Source: UBA2199 sp964628035 (GTDB lineage Bacteria > Acidobacteriota > Aminicenantia > UBA2199). From it: DNA of 64,000 nt. This document shows positions 1 through 8,858 of this stretch, in pieces (positions within the stretch are counted from its first letter, which is position 1; each line of letters starts with the position of its first letter). Where the stretch lies: the NCBI GenBank assembly GCA_964628035.1, contig CAZVPI010000009.1, forward strand, positions 37,203 through 101,202, given 5' to 3'. Position numbers and translations under genes: made by a program. Below the pieces are notes generated by a model, which ran no database searches, was not told the origin of the DNA, and saw only the letters and a list, made by a program, of their open reading frames with translations.

Positions 1-166
1 CGAAGAGCAGGACCTGGTTCAGGGTGTCGGCGCTGGAGTGGATGGCCTCGGCCAGCATGGCCGACGAGCGGGTGAGGGCGGAGACCGCGAACTTGACCGC
101 GGCAATGAACAGGTTGGCCAGGAAGGCGGCCAGGACGACCGTGTGCGAGCCCTTCCTTTTTTTCAT
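1..166 (-). CDS. Cation diffusion facilitator (CDF) family transporter, N-terminal part
   Basis: The gene runs off the left edge; only the first 55 codons are present, read leftward from the ATG at 164-166. The peptide has a basic start (MKKRKG), a hydrophobic first membrane helix, and then the CDF signature AMLAEAIHSSADTLNQVLL, in which the Asp and surrounding His/Ser belong to helix 2 and the metal-binding face. CDF proteins are proton-driven exporters of Zn, Fe, Co or Mn at the inner membrane. Which metal is moved cannot be told from the fragment. The neighbouring copper ATPase suggests a metal-homeostasis corner of the chromosome. A near-consensus promoter lies 48 nt upstream. Confidence 0.88.
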   Translation of the reverse strand, partial: MKKRKGSHTVVLAAFLANLFIAAVKFAVSALTRSSAMLAEAIHSSADTLNQVLLF

Positions 167-214
167 TGGACGGATGCCGGAATTTTCTGTTGCATGGGAT
201 TTCATCGAAACGTC

Positions 215-243
215 ATTGTAGCGCCGCAGCGCCCGGTTGTCAA
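215..243 (-). promoter_or_regulatory. Sigma70-type promoter of the CDF transporter gene
   Basis: On the minus strand TTGACA (238-243), a 17-nt spacer and TACAAT (215-220) lead to the CDF start codon at 166. The fit to consensus is close. No Shine-Dalgarno is obvious before the ATG. Confidence 0.75.
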
Positions 244-379
244 CCCGGATCAAGAGAAGTGGCAGGGTTAGTGTTGGTGAAAGCAAAACCAGGAAAAGCT
301 GTTTCCTCATGCGATTTTGTGCACAGATATTCGGCGACAATGGACAGGTTGTGGGCCGGGAGCGCGGGGGTTGGGAGAA

Positions 380-642
380 CATGCCCTACATCAAATGGGC
401 CATTCGAAAGAAATTCCAAGTTCAAATTCCGATTACCCCAACAAGGGCCTTAGCGAACTATCCGGCAGGCCACGTTGCCTTTTTCTTCGTTTGGCTCACA
501 TCGTCCCCGTCAGGGGATTGGGACATGGGTGCTTGGTGCTTGTTTGGGATTTGGAGCTTGGAAACGGGTGCTTTGGTCCTACTCGTTTCAAAAGTTATCC
601 TGCAAAGTCATCTAGGACAGATCTGAACGAACACCAGCACTA
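380..642. repeat. ~250-bp degenerate mosaic repeat, copy 1
   Basis: This stretch is non-coding and reaches the copA stop codon. It aligns, inverted, with 20970-21215: both contain the block AACAAGGGCCTTA, GTCCCC hairpin motifs, ATTGGGACATGGGTGCT, TGTTTGGGATTTGG, and CCTGCAAAGTCAT...GGACAGATCTG. The sequence is made of short, loosely repeated words (CTTGG, ATTCCAA) and has no credible ORF. The preceding bases 244-379 show nothing recognisable. Confidence 0.75.
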
Positions 643-2880
643 CGAGTCCGTTTTCGAACTTCTCTTGATCGGCGGCACATACCGCTTCAGCAGCAGGGAC
701 AGCGACACGACGGTCACCGAGCTCATGGCCATGGCCAGCCCGGCCAGCTCGGGGGGCAGCAAAATCCCCAGCGCGGGATAAAGAACTCCGGCGGCCAGCG
801 GCACCAGGGCGGCATTGTAGGCGAAGGCCCAGAAGAGGTTCCAGCGGATGCGGGCCATGACCTTGCGGCTCAGCTGCACGGCGGCCACGGCGTCGGTCAG
901 GTCGTCGCGCACCAGGACGATGTCGCCGCTCTCGACGGCCACATCGCTGCCGCCTCCCACGGCGACTCCCAGGTCGGCCTGGGCCAGGGCCGGCGCATCG
1001 TTGATGCCGTCGCCCACGAAGGCCACGGCCTCTCCTTGCTCCTGGAGGCGGCGCACCTCGCCCGCCTTGTCCTGGGGCAGGACCTGGGCCAGGACCCGGT
1101 CGATGCCGGCCTGGCGGCCGATCACCGCCGCCGAGCGCGGGTTGTCGCCGGTGATCATGGCCGCGGCCATTCCCAGGCGCAAGAACCCGGCCACGGCCGG
1201 CGCCGCAGACGGCTTGACGGCGTCGGCGACGGCCAGCACGCCGGCCAGGGCGGGGCCGCGAGCGACCAGCACGGTCGTCCGCCCCTCCCCCTGCAGGCGC
1301 TCGATGGCGGCCTCGGCGGCCTCCAGGCCGGAAACGCCGCGGCGCCGTAAATGGGCGACGCTGCCCATGGCGATCTCTTCCGTCCCCAAACGGGCGCTCA
1401 CCCCTTCCCCCTCCCGGGTGTCGAATCCGTCGGCCACAGGCACGACGAGGCCGCGGGCTGCGGCGGCGCGCACGGCCGCCTCGCTCAGGGGGTGCCGCGA
1501 GCCGCTGCCCACGGCGGCGGCCAGGCGCAGCACGTCTTCATCGGTCTCCCCGGGTGCGGGGACGATCTCCGCCACCTCGGGCCGGCCGACGGTCAGGGTG
1601 CCCGTCTTGTCGAACAGGACGGTGGTCAGCCGCCCGGCCGCTTCCAAGGCCTCGCCGCGGCGGATCAGGATCCCCAGCTCGGCTCCGCGTCCGATGCCGA
1701 CCATGACCGCCGTGGGCGTGGCCAGGCCCAGGGCGCAGGGGCAGGCGATGACCAGGACCGAGATCAGGATGGTCAGCGAGAACAGGAAGGACTCGCCGGC
1801 CCAGAGATGCCAGGCCAGGAAAGCGGCCAGGGCCACGGCCAGGATCAACGGGATGAAAACGGCGACCACGCGGTCGGCCAGGCGCTGCAGGGGCGGTTTC
1901 ATGCCCTGGGCGGCGCGCACCAGCTGGATGATCTGGGCCAAAAGCGTCTCGCGGCCGACGCGGGCGGCGGCCAGGCGCAGCACGCCGTTGCGGTTGATGG
2001 TGCCGCCGATCACGTCGCTGCCGGCCTGCTTGAGCACCGGCAGCGGCTCGCCGCTGACCATGGCCTCGTCGACATAGCTGGAGCCGGAAAGGACCCGCCC
2101 GTCGACGGGGACCCTCTCCCCGGGCCGCACCAGCAGTTCGTCGCCGACCACGACCGCCTCCACCGGCACGGCCTCCTCCCGCCCCTGGCGGACGACGACG
2201 GCCGTCTTGGGGCGCAGGTCCAGCAGCCGGCGGATCGCCTCCGAGGTGCGGCCCTTGGCGCGCGCCTCGAGGTATTTGCCCAGGTTGAGGAAGGCGGCCA
2301 GCAGCACCACGGTGTCATAGAACAGGAAGCCGTGGGGCAGAAGGGAGAAGGTGGCCGCCAAGCTGGCGGCCAGGGCCACGCCGATGCCCAGGGCGTACAT
2401 CACGTCCATGTTCAGGCTGCGGTTGCGCAGCGACCGGGCCGCGGCGGCGAAAATCGGCAGTCCCAGGAAGGCGATCCCCGGCAGCGAGAGGGCCAGCATG
2501 GCCAGGCGCCAGGCCGGTGCAGGATGGCGCATGAGCAGCATGGCCGCCATCAGCGGCAGGCCGGTGGCGAAGCCGACGACGACGCGGCGCAGGCGCAGGC
2601 GCAGCTCGGCGGCGCGCTCCCGTGCCTCCTCCTCACCCGCGGCCTCGGCGGTGCCCAGGTAGCGGTAGCCGGCCTTCTCCACCGCTATTCTCATCTCCGC
2701 CGGCCCGGCCCGGTCCGAATCGTAGACGACCGTCGCCTCCTCGCTGGCCAGATTCACCGCCACCTCGCCGATGCCCGGCACCTGGCGCAGCGACTTTTCC
2801 ACAGCGGCGGCGCACAACGCGCAGTGCATGCCGCCGATGCGAATTTCGGTCCGGATCTTCCTTTCCTCATTTGCGTCCAT
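640..2880 (-). CDS. copA: Copper-translocating P1B-type ATPase (CopA)
   Basis: 746 residues, a usual length for CopA with one metal-binding domain. An N-terminal HMA domain carries GGMHCALC near residues 17-24. Membrane helices follow, then the P1B-1 intramembrane metal site CPC (in ACPCALGLATPTAV), the phosphorylation motif DKTGTLT, the nucleotide-binding HP dipeptide (GSRHPLSEAA), and GDGINDAPALA in the hinge. The pump exports Cu(I) across the inner membrane using ATP. The gene appears monocistronic. Its stop codon abuts a degenerate repeat, and its start has a GGAG Shine-Dalgarno (TTGGAGACACTATG). No CueR-like regulator is visible nearby. Confidence 0.95.
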   Translation of the reverse strand: MDANEERKIRTEIRIGGMHCALCAAAVEKSLRQVPGIGEVAVNLASEEATVVYDSDRAGPAEMRIAVEKAGYRYLGTAEAAGEEEARERAAELRLRLRRVVVGFATGLPLMAAMLLMRHPAPAWRLAMLALSLPGIAFLGLPIFAAAARSLRNRSLNMDVMYALGIGVALAASLAATFSLLPHGFLFYDTVVLLAAFLNLGKYLEARAKGRTSEAIRRLLDLRPKTAVVVRQGREEAVPVEAVVVGDELLVRPGERVPVDGRVLSGSSYVDEAMVSGEPLPVLKQAGSDVIGGTINRNGVLRLAAARVGRETLLAQIIQLVRAAQGMKPPLQRLADRVVAVFIPLILAVALAAFLAWHLWAGESFLFSLTILISVLVIACPCALGLATPTAVMVGIGRGAELGILIRRGEALEAAGRLTTVLFDKTGTLTVGRPEVAEIVPAPGETDEDVLRLAAAVGSGSRHPLSEAAVRAAAARGLVVPVADGFDTREGEGVSARLGTEEIAMGSVAHLRRRGVSGLEAAEAAIERLQGEGRTTVLVARGPALAGVLAVADAVKPSAAPAVAGFLRLGMAAAMITGDNPRSAAVIGRQAGIDRVLAQVLPQDKAGEVRRLQEQGEAVAFVGDGINDAPALAQADLGVAVGGGSDVAVESGDIVLVRDDLTDAVAAVQLSRKVMARIRWNLFWAFAYNAALVPLAAGVLYPALGILLPPELAGLAMAMSSVTVVSLSLLLKRYVPPIKRSSKTDS

Positions 2881-2902
2881 AGTGTCTCCAAGTCAGTTAC
2901 AT

Positions 2903-2932
2903 ATTGTATGCCGGCCGGGCTTTTGTCAGCAA
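2903..2932 (-). promoter_or_regulatory. Putative promoter of copA
   Basis: Minus-strand TACAAT (2903-2908) is preceded by TTGCTG with an 18-nt spacer, or by CTGACA with a 15-nt spacer. The -10 lies 22 nt before the copA ATG. The -35 choice is uncertain. Confidence 0.55.
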
Positions 2933-3021
2933 AAAACGGGGTCCATCTCACGAATTACGAATCACGATGGCTCTTTTGGTGCCGCCACCACCACTATCAC
3001 CACCACGTCCACTTCTGATTG

Positions 3022-3193
3022 AACTTGGAATTTGTTTGGCATGGGGTGCTTGGCGCTTGGCATTGTAGTCTTGCCAGTTTCTTACCTGGCCATCAATACT
3101 GTTTTGTCCCCCTCAAAACCTTTTACAGAGTTCGCCGTCTGCCTTGAAAACGGATTATTTTAAAAAGCAATGCACCAACACTGATACTTCGTT
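3022..3193. repeat. Degenerate mosaic repeat, copy 2
   Basis: Non-coding filler between copA and the C69 peptidase gene. It aligns in the same orientation with 21215-21350: both carry GCGCTTGG, TGTAGTCTTGC or TTTAGTCTTGC, CCTTTTACAG or CCCTTACAG, and GCCGTC followed by AAAACG. It ends in GCACCAACACTGA, which matches the inverted start of copy 3. Bases 2933-3021 hold a short CGAATTACGAATCACG motif and nothing else. Confidence 0.65.
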
Positions 3194-3232
3194 CTCTTGG
3201 TCCTGCCTAGCGCCATGCGCCTTATGCCGAGG

Positions 3233-4693
3233 TTACTTCATCTCCTTGAGCAACTCGGCCGCCAGGAACCACTTGCGGTACTCGAGGCCGTGCAGGTAAT
3301 TGTCGATGATGCGCCGGGCCAGCGGGCGGTCGCTCTGCAGCAGGAAGGCGAACTCCTTTTCGTGGCTCTTCAGGTCGTCGAAGAGGAATTCCTCGAAATT
3401 GCGCCAGATTTTCGCCACCTTGTCGATGCGCTCACGGTAGCGGCGGTCGACCGCCTGGGAAAGGCGGGCGTAGGTGGTGAAGGAGAGGCCCGGATCGTCG
3501 AAGGCCTGGGCGGGCAGCGGGGCGAAATGGCTCTTCCAGGCCGGCTCAGGCCTTTCGCGGCTCGACCCCAGCGGCGCGCTTCCCATGGCAGGATACCAGG
3601 GGGAGAAGGCGTTGCTGTCGGGCCGGCGCGGGGCGATCCAGACAACGGCGGCGAGATCGGCCGGGAGCCAGGAGCGGAGATGGGCGACGAAGGCGTACTG
3701 CGTGGATTCGGTGCAGATGGTGCGGTTGCGGCCCGAGTTGGGCGAGCCCTCGCGGTAGTGGTCGCTCAGGTCGTGCTTCGTCCCCTCGTAGTGGTCGCGC
3801 AGCACCCGGAACAGGTCGCGCAGCCGCAGCCCCGATTGGGGCCTGAACGAGAAGGGCAGCGGCGCGCCCAGCTTGACGGGCCTGGCGGCCAGCAGGTCGA
3901 CGCCGCGCCACTGGCGCATGACATTGCGCATGTCGGCGTAGGCGCCGGGATCGGAGTAGGCCCTGGCGAAGTCGAACTCGCCGTCGCGGCCGGGATCGTA
4001 CCACCCCCGGCTCTGGGCGTACTCCACGATGTCGGGCGAGCCCAGGAAGCGGTCCTTGTCGGCGAGGTCGACGCGGGTGATGGTGTAGCGGTTGGCGATG
4101 ACCGCCACTTCGTTGTCCGGGACGCGGGCCGCCAGCCAGCGCTTGCCCTTGACGGCGTGCAGCAGCCAGCCTTCGCCGGAGTCGGCGATGACGTAGGTGC
4201 GCCCCGGGGAGTTGTAGCCCAGGCGGGCGATCAGGTCGCCGGCGATGCGCACCCCCTCGCGGGCGGTCCGCGCCCGCTCGGCGACGAGGCGCCGCAGGCT
4301 GAAGCCGATGCCGCCCTCGCTCAGCTCCCCCCGGTCCTCGCGCGACGGGCAGGCGTCGGAGGCTATGGCCACGCCGTGCTCGTTGACATAGGAGTCGCCG
4401 AAGTCCATCCCGGGCAGTTCGAGCCACAGCAGCCCCGACGCGGCGCCGGGCTGCGCCAGCTGCAACCCGCTCTGCAGGACGAAGAACTCGCCGCGCTGGA
4501 ACTCGCGCGCCGGCACCTTGTGGATGTTGAGCACCTGGCGGCCGGTGTCGTCCTCGTTGTGGGCCAGCAGCACCGAGCCGTCGGCCGACGCCTTTTTCCC
4601 GACCACGATGGAAAAGCAGCTCCAGTCGCCGTCGCCGGCGAACAGCCCCAGGCCGGGCAGAAGGAAGATCAGGAAAAGCGCGATTTTTCTCAT
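3233..4693 (-). CDS. Secreted C69-family dipeptidase
   Basis: 486 residues from the ATG at 4691-4693. The reading frame is open further upstream, but only this start gives a signal peptide (MRKIALFLIFLLPGLGLFA). Straight after it comes the C69 nucleophile region WSCFSIVVGKKASADGSVLL with Cys26, followed by AHNEDD. In this family (PepD-like, N-terminal nucleophile hydrolases) the Cys becomes the mature N-terminus after processing. The length and the NxED element fit. The enzyme should cut short peptides outside the inner membrane. It is a single gene with its own promoter only 6 nt from the start codon, so the mRNA is probably leaderless. Confidence 0.88.
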   Translation of the reverse strand: MRKIALFLIFLLPGLGLFAGDGDWSCFSIVVGKKASADGSVLLAHNEDDTGRQVLNIHKVPAREFQRGEFFVLQSGLQLAQPGAASGLLWLELPGMDFGDSYVNEHGVAIASDACPSREDRGELSEGGIGFSLRRLVAERARTAREGVRIAGDLIARLGYNSPGRTYVIADSGEGWLLHAVKGKRWLAARVPDNEVAVIANRYTITRVDLADKDRFLGSPDIVEYAQSRGWYDPGRDGEFDFARAYSDPGAYADMRNVMRQWRGVDLLAARPVKLGAPLPFSFRPQSGLRLRDLFRVLRDHYEGTKHDLSDHYREGSPNSGRNRTICTESTQYAFVAHLRSWLPADLAAVVWIAPRRPDSNAFSPWYPAMGSAPLGSSRERPEPAWKSHFAPLPAQAFDDPGLSFTTYARLSQAVDRRYRERIDKVAKIWRNFEEFLFDDLKSHEKEFAFLLQSDRPLARRIIDNYLHGLEYRKWFLAAELLKEMK

Positions 4694-4699
4694 GCCATA

Positions 4700-4728
4700 G
4701 TAGTAGCATAAGCGCCGCATTTTGACAA
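4700..4728 (-). promoter_or_regulatory. Promoter of the C69 peptidase gene, leaderless geometry
   Basis: Minus-strand TTGTCA (4723-4728), a 17-nt spacer and TACTAC (4700-4705). Only 6 nt separate the -10 from the ATG, so transcription should begin at or next to the start codon. Confidence 0.55.
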
Positions 4729-4744
4729 AAAGGGGGGATCGGTT

Positions 4745-5041
4745 TGACCTGAGGGGTCTTGGCATGCTCGGCGCACGGTTCACGACCCACGCATGGTGAG
4801 GAATTGAACATGGCGCACGGCATACGGCGTACGGCGCATGGCAACGGCAATAGAGCGAGGTCATCCGGAACACGCGCCGTTTCTGCACGCCCGGGGATTT
4901 TCCCTTCCCCTGCGCTTTCCTCCTTGTGCCTTACGTCGAGGGCTTTGCCTGCCGTCAGCCGTCAGCCTTCTGCCGAGGGTTTTTCTCTTCCCTTGCGCCC
5001 CATGCCAAGTTCTTTGCCTCCCCGTCACTCGTCACTTCTCA
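4745..5041. repeat. Intergenic degenerate repeats (CGTACGGC-type and GTCACTCGTCAC-type)
   Basis: A non-coding gap of about 350 bp. It contains CGCACGGCATACGGCGTACG around 4812-4840, GCCGTCAGCCGTCAGCC around 4960-4975, and CCCGTCACTCGTCAC around 5023-5037. The same words recur at 11.2, 14.2, 37.9, 43.9 and 63.9 kb. The last word runs into the end of the downstream methyltransferase gene. No ORF with a ribosome-binding site was seen. Confidence 0.6.
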
Positions 5042-6193
5042 CTACGCTCGTTTCAGCACGGAAAATATCTCGAAATGGTCGCTGTGGGGGAAATTGTCGA
5101 TCAGGCGCAAGTCGTGCAGGCGCCAGCCGAGCCGGCAGAAAGAACGGGCGTCTCGGGAGAAGGTGGCCGAGTCGCATGAATAATAAACGATGGTCGAGGC
5201 CGCGCCGGAGGCGAGGTTGCGGATGAGGCGGGCGGAAAGGCCCCCGCGCGGCGGGTCGACGACGAAGAGGTCGGCCGCGGGGAGCCCGATGCGCAGGGCG
5301 TCGCCCTGGACGATGCGGACCTGGCCGGCGCCGGCGCGCCTCAGGTTGGCGCGCAGGGCCGCGACATTGGCCGCGTCGCTCTCCACGGCCGTCACGCGGC
5401 GGCAGCGGGTTACGAGCGGCAGGGTGAGGAAGCCAACGCCGCAGAACAGGTCGGCCGCCGCGGGCGGGCGCTCGCGTTCGAGGACCGCCTCCAGCATGGC
5501 CAGCATGGCGCCCATCTGGAAGAGGTTGGCCTGGACGAAATGGCCGGGAGCGACAACCCAGGAATGGGAGCCTGCGGCGAAAAGCACCTCGCGCCGGGAG
5601 CTCAGCCAGGACCGGCGCCCGCTGCCGGCATCCTCCAGCCGCGAGGCCAGGTCGCTGCCGTTGCTGACGATCCGCCAGCTGCCGGCGGCCACGGCGGCGG
5701 CGTCACGGCGCCGGGAGAGGAAATGCTCCTCGACGGCCTGGGGCAGGAGGAGGCAGCCGCTGACGGGGACCAGGCGCCGCGAGTCGCGGGCGAAGAAACC
5801 GGCCTCGCCGCCTCGCACCTGGAACTCGACCCTGGCGCGGTAGCGCTCGGCGGGCGACGGCAGCGCCGGGATCGCTGCCTCGAGCTCCACGCCGCCGATG
5901 CGGCGCAGGTTTTCGGCCAGGATCGCCGCCTTGCTGCGGATCTGCTCGCCGTAGCGCATGTGCTGCAGGTTGCAGCCGCCGCATTCGCCGTAATGGCGGC
6001 AGGGGGGCGGCTGCCGCTGCGGCGACGGTTCCAGCACCCGCAGCAGCCGTCCCCGCCAGGCCGAGCCCAGGCGGCCGGCGGCCTCGTACTCGACCGTTTC
6101 GCCGCGGACGACGCCGGGGACGAAGAACGTCCCGCTGCCGTCGCGCACGATGCCGGCGCCGCCCTTGGCGATGGCCAGGACGCTGCCGATCAT
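5042..6193 (-). CDS. RlmD/TrmA-family class I SAM-dependent RNA (uracil-5) methyltransferase
   Basis: 383 residues. The N-terminal ~50 residues look like a TRAM RNA-binding domain. A [4Fe-4S] cysteine cluster follows (CRHYGECGGCNLQHM, C-x5-C-x2-C). The Rossmann methyltransferase domain has DLFCGVGFLTLPL (SAM binding), VVDPPRGG, and the catalytic YYSCDSATFSRD segment with the nucleophilic Cys. Family members make m5U in 23S rRNA or tRNA. Which position is modified here is not decidable from sequence. The gene follows the 6248-7447 gene on the same strand by 54 nt and may be co-transcribed with it. A degenerate repeat begins at its 3' end. Confidence 0.9.
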   Translation of the reverse strand: MIGSVLAIAKGGAGIVRDGSGTFFVPGVVRGETVEYEAAGRLGSAWRGRLLRVLEPSPQRQPPPCRHYGECGGCNLQHMRYGEQIRSKAAILAENLRRIGGVELEAAIPALPSPAERYRARVEFQVRGGEAGFFARDSRRLVPVSGCLLLPQAVEEHFLSRRRDAAAVAAGSWRIVSNGSDLASRLEDAGSGRRSWLSSRREVLFAAGSHSWVVAPGHFVQANLFQMGAMLAMLEAVLERERPPAAADLFCGVGFLTLPLVTRCRRVTAVESDAANVAALRANLRRAGAGQVRIVQGDALRIGLPAADLFVVDPPRGGLSARLIRNLASGAASTIVYYSCDSATFSRDARSFCRLGWRLHDLRLIDNFPHSDHFEIFSVLKRA

Positions 6194-6247
6194 GGTCGGG
6201 GCGGGGGAGAAATGGCCCGCCGGCGGTCCATCGCGACCGGCCGGCGG

Positions 6248-7447
6248 CTACTCGACGACGACGGCGATCCGCTCGCTCTTGAATTTTTCGGGGTTGAGGA
6301 AGACGAGGGTCGCGTTCTGGTTCGTGGCGTCGAACTCCACCTGGTAGTCGACCCCGGCCCTGAAATAGCCGGGGTACAGCGTGACCTGCCGGATGCCGGC
6401 CATCTGCAGGCTGAGGGCGTTGAGCACGATGCGCGGCTCGCCGCGCAGGTCGAGCGAGAGGTCGAACAGCGCCGGATCGACCTTCTGCAGCTTGGTCGAA
6501 CGCAGGAACCCGCCCTTGAGGATGCCCTTCTCCACCAGGGCCCGGCGCTGGCCCAGGGCGTAGAAGACCGAGTTCAGGGCCGTCTGCATCTCCTCGTTCT
6601 GCTCGTTGAGCTCGCTCATCTTCGTCAGCATGCTCCGCTTTTCCTGGTTGAGCAGGTCCAGCTGCGAGATCAGCTCGACGCGCCGCGACTCCATCTCGTC
6701 GATGTCGCTCTGCAGCTTCTCCTTCTCGGCGATGGCCTTGTCCTTGGCGTCGACCAGATCCTTCTTCACCTTGCGCTGGATCTGGTTGGGGGAGATGGGG
6801 GCCGTTCCCTGGGTGATGAACGTGCCGTACTCGCCCTCGGCGTAGAAATTCCAGATCTTGAAGCCGGGGACGATCGGCTCGAAGAGGGCGGTGCGCTCGA
6901 CCAGCTCCATGGCCTTGGCCTTGTCCAGCCCCTTCTCGTTCAGCAGGAAGTCCATGGCCACCTGGTAGTGGTTCTCGCCCTGCTCCACCACGTGCGGCTT
7001 GGGCAGGAGGGTTTCCAGCTCCTGGACCCGGGCGTTGAGGTTCTGGATGTCGCTGTTCTTGTCCAGGATGTCCTGCAGCAGCGACTTGATGGAGACATCC
7101 TTCTCGTTCTTGATCTTCTCCTCGAGCACGCCTTTCTGCTCGGGGGTCAGGTTCATGATGTTGACCTCGGGGAGGTCCTCGCCGGTCTTTTTTTTGTATT
7201 CGTTCAGGACGGAGAAGACCTGGTTCTGCTTCTCCTGGATGCTCGCTTCCAACTGCTGGATCTGCTGCACCGTCTCCTCCATCTGCTTCATCTTCGGGGA
7301 GACCGCCGGGCCGGCCGGGCCCTTCAGCAGCAGGACCGCCAGCACGACGGTCGCCAGCGCCAGCAGGCCGATGATCCAGAAGAGGGTTTTCGGCCTGCGG
7401 TTGTTTCCGGCCTGGGAAAAGGGAGCCTCGGGCTGTTCTGGGGTCAT
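6248..7447 (-). CDS. Membrane-anchored coiled-coil protein of unknown function
   Basis: 399 residues from the ATG at 7445-7447, chosen because AAGGAGG sits at ideal distance. A short cytoplasmic start is followed by one transmembrane helix (about residues 23-43, FWIIGLLALATVVLAVLLL). A long Gln/Glu/Lys-rich coiled coil comes next, then a compact segment (YQVAMDFLLNEKGLDKAKAM...PGFKIWNFY), a second coiled coil, and a beta-rich C-terminal domain. The middle segment is weakly LysM-like, but I cannot call it. The topology suggests a periplasmic tether or scaffold. No function is assigned. Confidence 0.75.
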   Translation of the reverse strand: MTPEQPEAPFSQAGNNRRPKTLFWIIGLLALATVVLAVLLLKGPAGPAVSPKMKQMEETVQQIQQLEASIQEKQNQVFSVLNEYKKKTGEDLPEVNIMNLTPEQKGVLEEKIKNEKDVSIKSLLQDILDKNSDIQNLNARVQELETLLPKPHVVEQGENHYQVAMDFLLNEKGLDKAKAMELVERTALFEPIVPGFKIWNFYAEGEYGTFITQGTAPISPNQIQRKVKKDLVDAKDKAIAEKEKLQSDIDEMESRRVELISQLDLLNQEKRSMLTKMSELNEQNEEMQTALNSVFYALGQRRALVEKGILKGGFLRSTKLQKVDPALFDLSLDLRGEPRIVLNALSLQMAGIRQVTLYPGYFRAGVDYQVEFDATNQNATLVFLNPEKFKSERIAVVVE

Positions 7448-7537
7448 GATCGCCTCCTTCTTGAAAAATCCCCTTGAGTTTGCTCTGCTGGCGCGATTGT
7501 ACCACATCTGCCGCGGGGGAGACAAATCGCGGCGGGC

Positions 7538-7566
7538 TTGCAACCGCGCCCCGGCCGGCATATAAT
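7538..7566 (+). promoter_or_regulatory. Sigma70 promoter of the HD-lptB operon
   Basis: TTGCAA (7538-7543), a 17-nt spacer and a perfect TATAAT (7561-7566), 21 nt before the ATG of the HD gene. The intervening leader carries an AAGGAG Shine-Dalgarno. Confidence 0.75.
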
Positions 7567-7587
7567 TCCGCTCTCAAGGAGCGAGCC

Positions 7588-8133
7588 ATGACCCGCCAAC
7601 AAGCGCTGCAGCTGGTCGAGCAGCACCTGCACAACCCGAACCTGGTCAAGCACTGCCTGGCCGTCGAGGCCTGCATGGGCGGCTGCGCCGTGCGCCTGGG
7701 CCAGGAGCCCGGGCCCTGGGAGCTGGCCGGGCTGCTCCATGACCTGGACTACGAGCTCACGGTCGAGACGCCCCGGGAGCACACGGAGAAGACGGTCGCC
7801 ATGCTGGCCGGAAGCGGCCTGGATCCGGCCATCCTCCACGCCATCCAGGCCCACAACCTGCGCGTCGAGCCCGTTTCGCCCATGGACCACGCCCTGCTGG
7901 CCGTCGATCCCACCAGCGGCTTTCTCATCGCCTGCGCCCTGATGCACCCGCAGCGGACGCTGGCCGCCCTCGACCTGGCGTTCCTGAAGAAGCGCTTCAA
8001 GGAGAAATCCTTCGCCAAGGGCGCCTCGCGGCCGCAGATGGAGGGCTGCGACAAGCTGGGCCTGACGCTCGACGAGTTCCTGTCGCTGTGCCTGGCCGCC
8101 ATGCAGCGCATCGCGCCCCAGCTCGGCCTGTGA
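7588..8133 (+). CDS. HD-superfamily domain protein
   Basis: 181 residues starting at the ATG preceded by AAGGAGCGAGCC. It has HD phosphohydrolase hallmarks in order: a His in LVKHCLAVEACM, the HD dipeptide in LAGLLHDLDYE, a His in PREHTEKT, and a later His (AIQAHN). HD proteins bind divalent metals and usually hydrolyse nucleotides or other phosphoesters. This small single-domain form resembles the group often annotated as HDIG or putative hydrolase. It begins a three-gene operon, and its TGA overlaps the lptB ATG by one base, indicating coupled translation. The substrate is unknown. Confidence 0.8.
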   Translation: MTRQQALQLVEQHLHNPNLVKHCLAVEACMGGCAVRLGQEPGPWELAGLLHDLDYELTVETPREHTEKTVAMLAGSGLDPAILHAIQAHNLRVEPVSPMDHALLAVDPTSGFLIACALMHPQRTLAALDLAFLKKRFKEKSFAKGASRPQMEGCDKLGLTLDEFLSLCLAAMQRIAPQLGL

Positions 8134-8858
8134 TGGACCGCCTGCGCACCCGCGACCTGACCAAGATCTACGACCGGGTGACGGTGGTCGACCGCATCGG
8201 CCTCGAGTTCCAGGCCGGGGCCGTCACCGCCCTGCTGGGGCGCAACGGCGCCGGCAAGACCACCACCTTCCTGATGATGGCCGGCATCGTCAAGCCCGAC
8301 GGCGGGTCGGTGGAGCTCAACGGCGAGAGCGTCGACGACATCCCCTCCACCGAGCGCGCGCAGAAGGGGCTGATCTACCTGCCGCAGCAGCACTCGGTTT
8401 TCCTGAAGGCCTCGGTGCTCGGCAACCTGGTCCTGGTGCTGGAGCACCATCTGCCGGCCGCCGTGGCCCGCGCCCGCGCTCTGGAGCTGCTGGGGGACTT
8501 CGGGCTGCTGCCGCTTCGCGATGCGCCGGCCTACCAGCTCTCCGGCGGCGAGAAGCGGCGCCTGGAAATCGCCCGGGCGATGATCATGAAGCCGCGCTTC
8601 CTTTTCCTGGACGAGCCCTTCACCGGCATCGACCCCATCACCATCCTTGACATCCAGAAGATCATCCTGAAGCTCAAGGAGCGCGGCATCGGCATCGTCA
8701 TCACCGACCACAATGTCCGCGACACCTTCTACATCACCGACACCGCCTGCATCATCCACAAGGGGCGCATCCTGAGCCGCGGCACCCCGGCCGAGGTGGT
8801 GCGGGAGGAGAACACGCGCCGCGTTTTCCTGGGCGACGACTTCGAGTGGAACGGCTGA
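8133..8858 (+). CDS. lptB: LPS export ABC transporter ATP-binding protein LptB
   Basis: 241 residues, the LptB size. Walker A GRNGAGKTT, the YLPQQHSVF Q-loop region, the signature LSGGEKRRLEIARA, Walker B with LDEPFTGID, and the switch ITDHNVRDT are all intact. The D-loop/ITDHNVR arrangement is diagnostic of LptB rather than of amino-acid importers. It powers lipopolysaccharide extraction from the inner membrane together with LptF/LptG, which are not in this window. It starts inside the stop codon of the HD gene and overlaps the following radical SAM gene by 13 nt. Its presence argues for a diderm envelope. Confidence 0.92.
   Translation: MDRLRTRDLTKIYDRVTVVDRIGLEFQAGAVTALLGRNGAGKTTTFLMMAGIVKPDGGSVELNGESVDDIPSTERAQKGLIYLPQQHSVFLKASVLGNLVLVLEHHLPAAVARARALELLGDFGLLPLRDAPAYQLSGGEKRRLEIARAMIMKPRFLFLDEPFTGIDPITILDIQKIILKLKERGIGIVITDHNVRDTFYITDTACIIHKGRILSRGTPAEVVREENTRRVFLGDDFEWNG

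Noticed and set aside
1351..3018. A 555-codon + strand ORF ending in a His-rich stretch (HHHYHHHVHF).
   Set aside because: It is antisense to copA for most of its length, Gln/Gly/Ala-rich as GC-rich shadows are, and lacks a Shine-Dalgarno. The His run comes from CAC/CAT-rich intergenic sequence.
7447..7561. Upstream extension of the coiled-coil membrane protein by 38 codons.
   Set aside because: The added residues are Arg-rich and lie beyond a perfect AAGGAGG placed before the ATG at 7447; they would also displace the membrane anchor.
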